From: Bdellovibrio sp. 22V
Lineage (GTDB): Bacteria; Bdellovibrionota; Bdellovibrionia; Bdellovibrionales; Bdellovibrionaceae
Length of the DNA: 64,000 nt
Direction: 5' to 3'
Assembly (NCBI RefSeq): GCF_030169785.1
Contig: NZ_CP125854.1
Coordinates: 1,302,001-1,366,000 of the forward strand
This document shows positions 10,727-18,551 of the stretch, piece after piece. The translations under genes were made by a program, and so were the position numbers. How positions within the stretch are numbered: the first letter of the stretch is position 1; each line of letters begins with the position of its first letter. The notes beneath the pieces are model-generated. The model was given only the letters and a program-made list of their open reading frames with translations. It was not told the origin of the DNA and ran no database searches.

Positions 10727-11143
10727 ATGCAAGTCCGCGAAATCATGCATCCAGATGCCAAAGTTCTTAATTTTAAACACTCTGTCGCTGAAGCCGCGCA
10801 ACTGATGGAATCAGAAGACTGCGGCTCCATTCCGGTTGAAAAAGACGATAAAATGATTGGTATGGTGACGGACCGGGACATCGCCATTCGCGTTGTCGCT
10901 CACGGCAAAGATCCGCGCAGCACAAAAGTGGAAGACATCATGAGTCCGGGTATTAGTTATTGTTTTGATGACGAAGATGTCAGCGAAGTCAGTCGCAAAA
11001 TGTCGTCGAAACAGATCCGACGTTTACCGGTCGTAGACCGCAACAAACGCTTGGTCGGCATGGTCAGCATCGGTGACATCGCAACCAAAGCTGGCAGCGC
11101 AAGAATCAGTCACGACACACTTCAAAGCGTTTCAGAACATTAG
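10727..11143 (+). CDS. Two-CBS-domain protein
   Basis: The 138-residue product consists of two CBS repeats (CGSIPVEKDDKMIGMVTDRD and RRLPVVDRNKRLVGMVSIGD). Pairs of this kind bind adenine nucleotides and act as energy or redox sensors. I chose the ATG at 10727 because GGAGG lies 8 bases upstream. A GTG at 10613 overlapping the DUF421 stop would add 38 residues but lacks a ribosome site. The protein has no fused effector, so it may act in trans. Confidence 0.88.
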   Translation: MQVREIMHPDAKVLNFKHSVAEAAQLMESEDCGSIPVEKDDKMIGMVTDRDIAIRVVAHGKDPRSTKVEDIMSPGISYCFDDEDVSEVSRKMSSKQIRRLPVVDRNKRLVGMVSIGDIATKAGSARISHDTLQSVSEH

Positions 11144-11150
11144 ATAAAAC

Positions 11151-11180
11151 AAAGTCGCGAGTGAAAAACTCGCGACTTTT
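11151..11180. terminator. Bidirectional terminator between CBS and sfsA genes
   Basis: The perfect stem AAAGTCGCGAG/CTCGCGACTTT has a 7-base loop and T-rich flanks on both strands. It serves the convergent CBS and sfsA transcripts. Confidence 0.88.
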
Positions 11181-11183
11181 TCT

Positions 11184-11912
11184 TTAAAGGCGCAAAGGCA
11201 GCGTCGTCTCTGACAACTCCGCCGACTCGTGGCTGAGGTCGACCACCAAAGGCGAGACTTTCAAACCTTTATGAAAAGCCTCACGCAAAAGTTTTCCATA
11301 CTCGGGATCGATATCATCCGCAGGCGCAAACGATCCGCAGTCATTTCGCTGAATCGTAAAAATAATTTCGGCACTGTGGCCTTGCTCCATTAAGAGCATG
11401 AGCTCACGCAGGTGTTTTTGTGCGCGCTCGGAGACAGCGTCCGGAAATTTTGCGACACCCTCTTCTGCGAGTGTCACATTTTTCACTTCGATAAAGTGCA
11501 TTTTGTCTGAATTTTTTCTTTTTAAAACAAAATCCAACCGCGTTTCCGCGTTGATCTTGTGCTCGCCCTTACACTCGTCAAAACGAGACCAGTCGGCGAA
11601 AGTGCCAAGAATGCCCTTTTGCCCGACAACACGAAGCAAGGTCTCTTTAACGATCGTATTGGGAGTCGCGGTGTTCACGCCCACCCAGGCCCCCGTTGGA
11701 GCTTTAATCATCTCCAATGTAAACTTGAGCTTTCTTTCGGGATTATCACTTTCCGAAAACAGACAGTGCTGACCCGGGTTGTTCACGCTTTTAAGACTTC
11801 CCGTGTTAGGAACGTGGGCTATAATTGTTTCACCCTTCCATTCGATATCCGCGAAGAAGCGTTTATAGCGCTTCAACAAAATACCTTCCTGCAACTTCCG
11901 AGAAAACTTCAT
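11184..11912 (-). CDS. sfsA: SfsA family protein
   Basis: The 242-residue protein matches SfsA (sugar fermentation stimulation protein A). Landmarks are HVPNTGSLKS near residue 33, GVNTATPNTIV near 78, and a nuclease-like core ETRLDFVL with HFIEVKNVTLAE, which carries the D...ExK pattern of PD-(D/E)XK enzymes. E. coli SfsA is a DNA-associated protein of unclear role. The gene stands alone on the minus strand, divergent from lipA. Confidence 0.95.
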   Translation of the reverse strand: MKFSRKLQEGILLKRYKRFFADIEWKGETIIAHVPNTGSLKSVNNPGQHCLFSESDNPERKLKFTLEMIKAPTGAWVGVNTATPNTIVKETLLRVVGQKGILGTFADWSRFDECKGEHKINAETRLDFVLKRKNSDKMHFIEVKNVTLAEEGVAKFPDAVSERAQKHLRELMLLMEQGHSAEIIFTIQRNDCGSFAPADDIDPEYGKLLREAFHKGLKVSPLVVDLSHESAELSETTLPLRL

Positions 11913-12088
11913 GGCAACCCCTTGTAAGCCTGCGATTTCACCATCAACTTAGACTTTTTAATAGGCCGTTGTCGATGCCTTTTGCTAGGCCTCCGCAGCG
12001 TCTGTTTTTTATTCCGTTTATGCATGGCGTAATTAAGTGCAAATGCTCTAGGGTGAGAATAGAAGGGAGTGTTCAAAAAGGACGGATT

Positions 12089-13009
12089 ATGTCTGAAAAA
12101 AAGCCAGTAAGTCCGAAGCCTTCGTGGCTGAAGGTGCGCGCTCCTGTCGGAGAAAATTACACGCGCATCAAGGAAATGCTTGGTGAGTTGAAACTGGCGA
12201 CGGTCTGTCAAGAAGCGCGTTGTCCCAACATCGGTGAATGTTGGTCCGGCGGCACAGCCACTTTTATGATTATGGGTGACGTGTGCACTCGGGGCTGTCG
12301 CTTCTGCAACGTGAAGACAGGAAATCCGAAAGGAGTCCTCGATCCTTTTGAGCCTGAGAAAATTGCTTACTCGATTTCTCAGATGGGTTTGGAATACGTC
12401 GTGATCACAACCGTCGATCGCGATGATCTTCCCGATCAAGGTGCCGAACATTTCTCGCGCACCGTGAAGACGATTAAGAAGCTCGCACCGAACTTGATTG
12501 TCGAAATACTTGCAGGAGACTTCCGTGGTGAGCGGGATCTTGTGTATCAACTCACCGATGCGAAACCGGATGTGTATGCACACAACATCGAAACGGTGGA
12601 GCGTCTGACTCCGAAGGTGCGGGACCCACGTGCGGGTTATCGTCAAACTCTGCGCGTGCTTGAGATGGTGAAAGAGCGAGACCCTTCCCGTTACACGAAG
12701 TCTTCAATCATGTTGGGACTTGGTGAAAAGGACGAAGAAGTTTTGCAGACACTGAAAGATTTGCGAAGCGTAGGCTGTGACGTTGTGACCTTTGGTCAAT
12801 ACCTGCAACCTGCGAAGAGACATCTGAAAGTGGAAGAGTATGTCACTCCCGAGAAATTCAAAGAGTGGCAGACGACAGCGGAAGGCATGGGTTACTTGTA
12901 CGTAGCATCAGGCCCGCTGGTAAGAAGCTCTTATCGTGCCGGCGAATTCTTCATGAAAGGAATCGTCGAGAAACAAAGAGCGATGGAATTGGAACAAGTT
13001 AATTTTTAA
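12089..13009 (+). CDS. lipA: Lipoyl synthase
   Basis: This 306-residue radical SAM enzyme inserts two sulfurs into octanoyl groups on lipoyl domains. The auxiliary cluster cysteines are Cys40, Cys45 and Cys51 (CQEARCPNIGEC) and the radical SAM cluster is Cys66, Cys70 and Cys73 (CTRGCRFC). The start ATG at 12089 follows AAGGA; extending the frame upstream adds non-homologous residues. The gene lies 35 bases before the E2 gene whose lipoyl domains it should modify, a functionally sensible operon. LipB, which supplies the octanoyl group, is encoded at 29507. Confidence 0.97.
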   Translation: MSEKKPVSPKPSWLKVRAPVGENYTRIKEMLGELKLATVCQEARCPNIGECWSGGTATFMIMGDVCTRGCRFCNVKTGNPKGVLDPFEPEKIAYSISQMGLEYVVITTVDRDDLPDQGAEHFSRTVKTIKKLAPNLIVEILAGDFRGERDLVYQLTDAKPDVYAHNIETVERLTPKVRDPRAGYRQTLRVLEMVKERDPSRYTKSSIMLGLGEKDEEVLQTLKDLRSVGCDVVTFGQYLQPAKRHLKVEEYVTPEKFKEWQTTAEGMGYLYVASGPLVRSSYRAGEFFMKGIVEKQRAMELEQVNF

Positions 13010-13044
13010 TACGGATATGCAACAAGGAAAGGAACTTTCTCAAC

Positions 13045-14679
13045 ATGGCAACTGATGTAAAACTGCCCGAACTTGGTGAAGGTGTTACTGAAGGTGAATT
13101 GGTAAAATGGTTGGTAAAACCAGGCGACTCTGTCAAAGCCGATCAACCTATCGCGGAAGTATTGACTGACAAAGCAACTGTAGAGGTTCCATCTCCTGTT
13201 GCAGGTGTTGTTAAAGACTTAAAATTCAAATCTGGCGACGTCGTAAAAGTCGGCGCAACAATGATCACACTTGACGGCGCGGGCGCAACGGCGGCACCTG
13301 CGGCTCCGGCTGCAAAACCAGCAGCTCCGGCGGCTCCGGCTCCGCAAGCGGCAGCTCCAGCTGCGGGTGGCGGTAAAGTTCAAGACATCAAACTTCCAGA
13401 ATTGGGAGAAGGTGTTACTGAAGGTGAACTTGTAAAATGGTTGGTAAAACCAGGCGACTCTGTGAAAGCAGACCAAGCGATTGCAGAAGTTTTAACGGAC
13501 AAAGCGACCGTTGAAGTTCCAACTCCAGTCGCAGGGGTTGTCAAAGATTTGAAATTCAAATCTGGTGACGTCGTAAAAGTCGGCTCGACAATGATTACTC
13601 TTACAGCGGGAGCCGGTGCGGCTCCAGCTCCACAAGCTCCTGCGGGCGCACAACGTGAAGTTCCTGCTTCAGCGCATGCGAATTTCGCGGCGGCATCTGC
13701 AATGCCAGCACAAGCTTCTTCAGCAGCGGCTGTCGCGACGGGCGGAATTTTCCCTCCAGTGGCGGATTCTAAAGTTCTTGCGACTCCGGCGACTCGTCGT
13801 TTGGCGCGCGAGATGGGTGTGGACATCAACACTCTTGGCGGAACAGGTCTTGCGGGTCGCGTGACTCGTGAAGATGTTCTTTCTGCAAAAGGCGGCGCAG
13901 CTCCGGCAGCGGCAAAAGCTCCTTCGGCTCCAGGCATGTCTATTCCGAAACCTTCTTATCAAGGACCTGCAGGCGCGGCGGAAGAGCGTGTACCTCTTGT
14001 TGGTATCCGTAAGAAGATCGCTGAAAACATGCAACGCTCTAAACACGTCATCCCTCACTTCACAATTATGGATGAAGCGAAAGTGGATGCGATGGTCGCG
14101 ATGCGCGAATCTTTGAAAGAGCATGCAGAGAAACACGGAACGAAGATCACATATCTTCCAATCGTGATGAAGGCCTTGATTGCGACAATCCGCGAATTCC
14201 CAATGTTCAACGCTTCTATCGACGATGCGGCTGGTGAAATCGTTTACAAAAAATACTTCAACCTTGGTTTTGCGGCAGACACTCCAAACGGACTTGTTGT
14301 TCCTGTGATCAAGAATGCAGACCAAAAATCCATCTTGGAAATTTCTAAAGAGATCTTGGATCTTTCTAAGCGTGCTCGTGATGGTAAGTTGAAACCAGAT
14401 GAAATGAAGGGTGCGACTATCACTGTGACGAACATCGGTTCTATCGGTGGCACTTACGCAACTCCAGTGATCAACCATCCTGAAGTGGCGATTCTTGGTA
14501 TGTACAAAATCGATGAAAAACCGGTTATCAAAGATGGCCAGTTGAAAGCGATCAAAGTGATGAACTACACAATGACAGCGGACCACCGTTTGATCGACGG
14601 CGCAGTGGCGGCTCGTTTCTTGGCGGCATTCATCGCTCGTATTGAAAACCCTGGTAAACTTTTGGTGGAGCTAATCTAG
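13045..14679 (+). CDS. Dihydrolipoyllysine acyltransferase (E2), two lipoyl domains; probably pyruvate dehydrogenase
   Basis: The 544-residue E2 core subunit carries two lipoyl domains, about residues 3-78 and 113-188, with lipoyl-lysines at 43 and 153 in TDKATVEV. These are joined by Ala/Pro-rich linkers. The peripheral subunit-binding domain lies near 250-287 (ATPATRRLAREMGVDI) and the catalytic acyltransferase domain has HRLIDGA with His514 and Asp518. The two lipoyl domains are almost identical in protein but differ at many third codon positions. The E1 gene is not adjacent, so substrate (pyruvate rather than a branched-chain oxoacid) is inferred. Ribosome site AAGGAAAGG. Confidence 0.95.
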   Translation: MATDVKLPELGEGVTEGELVKWLVKPGDSVKADQPIAEVLTDKATVEVPSPVAGVVKDLKFKSGDVVKVGATMITLDGAGATAAPAAPAAKPAAPAAPAPQAAAPAAGGGKVQDIKLPELGEGVTEGELVKWLVKPGDSVKADQAIAEVLTDKATVEVPTPVAGVVKDLKFKSGDVVKVGSTMITLTAGAGAAPAPQAPAGAQREVPASAHANFAAASAMPAQASSAAAVATGGIFPPVADSKVLATPATRRLAREMGVDINTLGGTGLAGRVTREDVLSAKGGAAPAAAKAPSAPGMSIPKPSYQGPAGAAEERVPLVGIRKKIAENMQRSKHVIPHFTIMDEAKVDAMVAMRESLKEHAEKHGTKITYLPIVMKALIATIREFPMFNASIDDAAGEIVYKKYFNLGFAADTPNGLVVPVIKNADQKSILEISKEILDLSKRARDGKLKPDEMKGATITVTNIGSIGGTYATPVINHPEVAILGMYKIDEKPVIKDGQLKAIKVMNYTMTADHRLIDGAVAARFLAAFIARIENPGKLLVELI

Positions 14680-14690
14680 CCAAAGGCTAG
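14676..14690 (+). promoter_or_regulatory. Hairpin at the E2 stop codon before the E3 ribosome site
   Basis: CTAGCC-AAA-GGCTAG is a perfect 6-base stem with a 3-base loop that includes the E2 stop codon and ends 2 bases before the AGGAG of the E3 gene. It could tune translation of E3 relative to E2 or protect a processed end; there is no T-tract, so it is not a terminator. Confidence 0.4.
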
Positions 14691-14704
14691 CTAGGAGATA
14701 AAGC

Positions 14705-16129
14705 ATGGCACAAAATTTTGACGTAGTAGTAATTGGTGCGGGTCCTGGCGGTTACGTCGCGGCGATCCGCTCCGCGCAACTTGGATTTAAAACAGCTGTC
14801 GTTGAAAGAGAATTCTTGGGTGGCGTGTGCTTGAACGTGGGTTGTATCCCGTCTAAAGCGATGATCACGGCGACTCATCTTCTTCACAAAGCTCAACATA
14901 ACTTCTCTGAAATGGGTTTGAATATCAAAGGCGGTATCGACGTTGATATGAAACAACTCGTGAAGTGGAAACAATCCGTTTGTGACAAAATGTCTGGCGG
15001 CGTGAATCAGCTTCTTAAAGGTTATGGCGTTACAATTCTTAAAGGTGATGCGGAATTCAAAACTTCAAAAGAAATCACTGTGAAGTCCTCTGCGGGAACA
15101 GAGTCTGTTCAGGCGAAATACTTCATCGTAGCGACGGGTTCTCGTCCTATCGAAATTCCGGGCTTTAAGTTCGATGAAAAAGACATCTGTTCTTCAACGG
15201 GTGCTTTGGCTTTCGATTCTATTCCTAAGCGCGTAGCTGTTATCGGTGGCGGTTATATCGGCCTGGAGATCTCTTCTTACTTGAGAAAATTGGGTACGGA
15301 AGTAACTGTGATTGAAGCCCAATCCGCTCTTCTTGCAGGCGTTGTCGATCCAGACTGCGCTCAAGTCGTGACTCGTAAGTTGCAAAAATCCGGCGTGAAC
15401 ATCATGTACGGCGCAAAAGCCAAAGGTCAGAAAAAAGTCAAAGACGGCTACGAAGTGACTGTTGAAATCAACGGTAAAGACGAAGTCGTTAAATGTGACA
15501 AAATCTTGGTGACTGTAGGCCGTCGTCCTAACGGCGACCAAGCGAACTTGAAAGCGGCGGGTATCGCTGTTGATGAACGCGGCTTTATTAAAGTCGACGC
15601 TCAACGCAGAACAAATGTTCCGCACATTTTTGCAATCGGTGATATTGCGGGTCAGCCAATGCTTGCGCACAAGGCGTCTCATGAAGGCGTTCTTGTTGCT
15701 GAAGTGATCTCTGGCGCGAACCGCGTTTACGATGCGAAAACAGTTCCTGCTGTTGTCTTCACAGATCCAGAAATCGCTTCTGCGGGTATGACAGAGGCCG
15801 AGGCTAAAGCGAAAGGCTACAACGATCTATTGATCGGTAAGTTCCCATTCGGAGCTAATGGCCGCGCAGTCAGCATGATGGAAACGGAAGGTTTCGTGAA
15901 AATGATCGCCGATAAAAAGACGCATGTTCTTTTGGGCGTTCACATCGTGGGACCTGAGGCATCTAACTTGATCTCGGAAGCTGTCTTGGCTATCGAGATG
16001 GGCGCACGCATCGAAGACTTGGCACTTTCCATCCACCCTCACCCTACCTTGGGTGAAACAATGATGGAAGCGGCTGAAGCGACTTTGGGTCACGCGATCC
16101 ACATCATTCAAAAACCTTTGAAACACTAA
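14705..16129 (+). CDS. lpdA: Dihydrolipoyl dehydrogenase (E3)
   Basis: This 474-residue flavoprotein reoxidises dihydrolipoamide with NAD. It has the FAD motif GAGPGGYVAA at 11-20, the redox disulfide Cys42/Cys47 in GGVCLNVGCIPSK, an NAD-binding motif GGGYIGLEISS, and the C-terminal catalytic HPHPTLGE with His446 and Glu451. AGGAGATAAAGC precedes the ATG. It sits 25 bases after the E2 gene. One E3 usually serves pyruvate, 2-oxoglutarate and glycine-cleavage complexes, so its role may be wider than its operon. Confidence 0.97.
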   Translation: MAQNFDVVVIGAGPGGYVAAIRSAQLGFKTAVVEREFLGGVCLNVGCIPSKAMITATHLLHKAQHNFSEMGLNIKGGIDVDMKQLVKWKQSVCDKMSGGVNQLLKGYGVTILKGDAEFKTSKEITVKSSAGTESVQAKYFIVATGSRPIEIPGFKFDEKDICSSTGALAFDSIPKRVAVIGGGYIGLEISSYLRKLGTEVTVIEAQSALLAGVVDPDCAQVVTRKLQKSGVNIMYGAKAKGQKKVKDGYEVTVEINGKDEVVKCDKILVTVGRRPNGDQANLKAAGIAVDERGFIKVDAQRRTNVPHIFAIGDIAGQPMLAHKASHEGVLVAEVISGANRVYDAKTVPAVVFTDPEIASAGMTEAEAKAKGYNDLLIGKFPFGANGRAVSMMETEGFVKMIADKKTHVLLGVHIVGPEASNLISEAVLAIEMGARIEDLALSIHPHPTLGETMMEAAEATLGHAIHIIQKPLKH

Positions 16130-16155
16130 CCTGTTTTCAATTAGCTTTCTCTCAG

Positions 16156-16194
16156 TTTTGCGGGTTCGATTCTTGTTGAAACGATCCCGCAAAA
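16156..16194 (+). repeat. Inverted repeat downstream of lpdA
   Basis: TTTTGCGGG and CCCGCAAAA form a 9-base stem around a 21-base loop that can itself pair partly. It lies between lpdA and the single-heme protein gene. No T-tract follows on either strand, so terminator function is uncertain. Confidence 0.45.
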
Positions 16195-16210
16195 ATGAAA
16201 TGAGAACGCT

Positions 16211-17356
16211 ATGAAAACATTGGTTTTACTTGCGAGTATCCTGGTCAGCTTCACTGCTGAAGCGCGCTGGGAACTGAACGACGTTTCTTATCTTTTACCA
16301 TTGCCTGCGAAAATCGGCTCGGATCCTCTTTTAGGAATTGATGCTCCTGGAAAAGGGGGCGCCCTTATTCCACGGCAATTTCTTGGCACTATTCCTCCTT
16401 TGACACCTGTGATGACCGAAGGACAAGTCGCTGAAAGCCTGCGCGCGATCGCGGTTCGTGTCGATCCGTGCTTCCCGCTCCCCACGCCGCAAGCGTGCCA
16501 AAAACAAATCCGCATTGTGTGGCAACCTCTGGAAATCGGCTTTCGCAATCGCGTGAATGCCGTGGACGCGGCTCTTCACAGTTTCTATGTTTTGGACGAC
16601 ACGGAATTTAAAAAAGTTCTGAAGGATCTTGCCGCTTGGAAAAAACGTTTCAATGTCGATACAGACGGCCTTCCTTTGCAAATTCATCCCGCGTGGGCTC
16701 AGCAGGGCGTGGATAGCCCGGCGTTGCTTGAATTCCAAAAAATCATTTTGAAGTATGCAGGCCAGCAGAATCTTTCGCGCGTAACCGTGATGGTGGTTCG
16801 CGGCGCCGGCGATATGTGGTCTTTCGCGGGTTTCGAGGTTCGCGATGGCAAAATGCAATTGATTAAAATCCCCCGCATTTCACGCGGAGCCCAAGCTTTT
16901 GTGAACTTTGCAGTTCCATCGGATCATTTCGAGCGCGGCTTTATTTCACCGGAAGCCACAGGTGAAGACTCTTTCAGCAAAGTCATCATTGATTCCGATA
17001 AAATGAAAGTCGGCAATGAAGAGCTCTTACATAAGGAACTTCGTGCTATCTATCGTATTGAAAATCCGCATGACTTCAATCCTGAAAACATGGACTGCGC
17101 AAGCTGCCACGTTGCACAGATCGCACGCGTTTGGCTGGAAAGAAATCGTGCCGATTTGAAAATCGAAAACCTTTGGTCGCAGCATGCGTATAAAAATGCG
17201 GCGCACTCTTTGGAAAACGTCAGCCCCGCATTAAAGAACACGCAAATCATTCGCGCGTTTGGATATTTCGGCGAAGAGGCGGCGATCAGCCAACGTGTTA
17301 TCAATGAGTCCGCAGAAGTTGCCGATGCGGTGACTCGCTACTTGTCTTCGAAATAA
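16211..17356 (+). CDS. Secreted single-heme c-type protein of unknown role
   Basis: The 381-residue product has a signal peptide ending near AEA (residues 1-18) and one covalent heme motif, CASCH, at 296-300 close to the C-terminus. The first 290 residues do not resemble a cytochrome fold I recognise and carry a Cys pair at PCFPLPTPQAC. A late axial Met is not obvious. It should be periplasmic or secreted. It may be an electron carrier or heme-bearing sensor; the sequence does not decide. It is followed by a strong terminator and appears monocistronic. Confidence 0.8.
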   Translation: MKTLVLLASILVSFTAEARWELNDVSYLLPLPAKIGSDPLLGIDAPGKGGALIPRQFLGTIPPLTPVMTEGQVAESLRAIAVRVDPCFPLPTPQACQKQIRIVWQPLEIGFRNRVNAVDAALHSFYVLDDTEFKKVLKDLAAWKKRFNVDTDGLPLQIHPAWAQQGVDSPALLEFQKIILKYAGQQNLSRVTVMVVRGAGDMWSFAGFEVRDGKMQLIKIPRISRGAQAFVNFAVPSDHFERGFISPEATGEDSFSKVIIDSDKMKVGNEELLHKELRAIYRIENPHDFNPENMDCASCHVAQIARVWLERNRADLKIENLWSQHAYKNAAHSLENVSPALKNTQIIRAFGYFGEEAAISQRVINESAEVADAVTRYLSSK

Positions 17357-17376
17357 ATCACTGCAGCAAAGCAAAC

Positions 17377-17412
17377 AATGTCGAAGTGACACCGTTTTCT
17401 TCGACATTTTTT
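17377..17412 (+). terminator. Rho-independent terminator after the heme protein gene
   Basis: A 10-base perfect stem, AATGTCGAAG/CTTCGACATT, with a 12-base loop is followed by four further T, 20 bases after the stop. Confidence 0.85.
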
Positions 17413-17454
17413 GCGCACAGAAATTGCAGCATTTTTCTCTAAAATAGAAAGTAA

Positions 17455-17467
17455 TGTCATAGTGACA
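17455..17467. promoter_or_regulatory. TGTCA-TAG-TGACA inverted repeat before the DUF3011 gene
   Basis: A perfect 5-3-5 inverted repeat lies just downstream of a TAAAAT sequence (17440) that could be a -10 element, and 18 bases before the ATG. It could be an operator at the transcription start. No matching -35 was found at a normal distance. Confidence 0.3.
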
Positions 17468-17484
17468 CTATTCTTGGGGGAAAA

Positions 17485-17907
17485 ATGAAAAATCTCTTCA
17501 TCGCACTTCTTGTTGTGATCGGTTTGGCACCATTGGCACAAGCCGACATCAATGACAGCATGAACCACTCTGAAATCATGGACGTTCGACCACGTCCTCG
17601 TCCTGAACCGTATCCAGGCAATCCGGGCCGCCCAGATCCATATCCTGGAAATCCCCGTCCAGAGCCGCGCCCCGATCCACGACCTTATCCACCGCCACAC
17701 TATCGCTCCGAGTTTATAACATGTGGATCTTATAACTATCGCTACAACGAATGTTATATCAATCCTTACTACCTTTACCAAATCCGCGTGTACCAAGTTC
17801 ACTCGTATGAGCCTTGCTATTGGGGTCAAACGACAGGTGCTTACAACGATCGGATTTGGGTGGACCGCGGATGCCGCGCCACTTTCGAGATCATTCGTTA
17901 TTACTAA
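17485..17907 (+). CDS. Secreted proline-rich DUF3011-domain protein
   Basis: This 140-residue protein has a signal peptide ending in AQA (residue 20), a Pro/Arg/Asp-rich low-complexity stretch from about 34 to 74 built from PYPGNP-like repeats, and a C-terminal domain with the DUF3011 pattern. The latter shows paired cysteines (ITCGSYNYRYNEC, EPCYW) and the closing motif IWVDRGCRATFEI. DUF3011 proteins are secreted and of unknown function. The ribosome site is a GGGGG run. It is monocistronic with its own terminator. Confidence 0.86.
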   Translation: MKNLFIALLVVIGLAPLAQADINDSMNHSEIMDVRPRPRPEPYPGNPGRPDPYPGNPRPEPRPDPRPYPPPHYRSEFITCGSYNYRYNECYINPYYLYQIRVYQVHSYEPCYWGQTTGAYNDRIWVDRGCRATFEIIRYY

Positions 17908-17927
17908 ACATGTGAATGATTTTCCGC

Positions 17928-17957
17928 AAAGGCCTGTGGATTCACAGGCCTTTTTTT
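17928..17957 (+). terminator. Rho-independent terminator after DUF3011 gene
   Basis: Stem AAAGGCCTGTG/CACAGGCCTTT with a 4-base loop and a T-run, 20 bases after the stop. Confidence 0.9.
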
Positions 17958-18030
17958 GTTTTTTCTAAAGCTCCATTGAAAGCCGCTCCTAAGTTCTCGA
18001 AAATTTTTAGTAACTCTAAAAGGAGAACAT

Positions 18031-18525
18031 ATGGCTTTACAAACATCACAACCTTCTGAAAAAAGACGCGTTCCTATGTCGAGCGAGGAGTCGGAAATTC
18101 GCGACGTCCTTGAGCGTTTTTCCGAAGCTTTGACAGCAAAAGACCTCGATAAAATCATGTCATTTTACTCAGAAGACGTTGTCGCTTTTGATGTGATGCC
18201 TCCGCTACAAATGGTCGGCAAAGAGGAATATCGCAAAGCATGGAATCATTATGTAACAGGAATGCAAGGCTCTTCGACTTATAAAATAAGAGACCTGCAT
18301 GTTATCGCCGGCAACGATGTCGGTTACAGTCATTGCTTGAGTCACATGACAGGCACGACGAATGACGGTCAAAAAATAGATTGCTGGATGAGACAAACCA
18401 ACTGTTTTAAGAGAATCAACGGGCAGTGGCTGATCACACACGAACAATATTCTGTGCCGATCGATCCTAAAACGGACAAAGCTCTTTGGAACCTCACACC
18501 GGAAAGCACTTCGGCTTCCCATTAA
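18031..18525 (+). CDS. SnoaL/NTF2-like protein
   Basis: The 164-residue cytoplasmic protein fits the NTF2-like fold of the SnoaL/DUF4440 group: an N-terminal helix EIRDVLERFSEALTAKDLDK followed by FYSEDVVAFDVMPPLQMVG and later strands (WLITHEQYSVPID). Members include isomerases, cyclases and binding proteins, so no reaction can be assigned. AAAGGAG precedes the ATG. It is flanked by terminators and looks monocistronic. Confidence 0.85.
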   Translation: MALQTSQPSEKRRVPMSSEESEIRDVLERFSEALTAKDLDKIMSFYSEDVVAFDVMPPLQMVGKEEYRKAWNHYVTGMQGSSTYKIRDLHVIAGNDVGYSHCLSHMTGTTNDGQKIDCWMRQTNCFKRINGQWLITHEQYSVPIDPKTDKALWNLTPESTSASH

Positions 18526-18526
18526 A

Positions 18527-18548
18527 AAAGGGGCTTTGCGGCCCCTTT
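18527..18548. terminator. Bidirectional terminator
   Basis: Stem AAAGGGGC/GCCCCTTT with a 6-base loop sits in the 26-base gap between the converging NTF2-like and thioredoxin-TPR genes and serves both. Confidence 0.85.
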
Positions 18549-18551
18549 CCT

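Noticed and set aside
11825-12088. N-terminal extension of lipA by 88 codons
   Set aside because: The extension overlaps the start of sfsA on the other strand, does not resemble LipA, and AAGGA lies before the internal ATG at 12089.
13060-13610. Recent DNA duplication in the E2 gene
   Set aside because: Synonymous positions differ too much between the two lipoyl domains for a recent event; only two short DNA runs are identical.
13720-14586. 288-codon minus-strand open frame inside the E2 gene
   Set aside because: It is a shadow of a highly biased coding region that contains all E2 domains in order.
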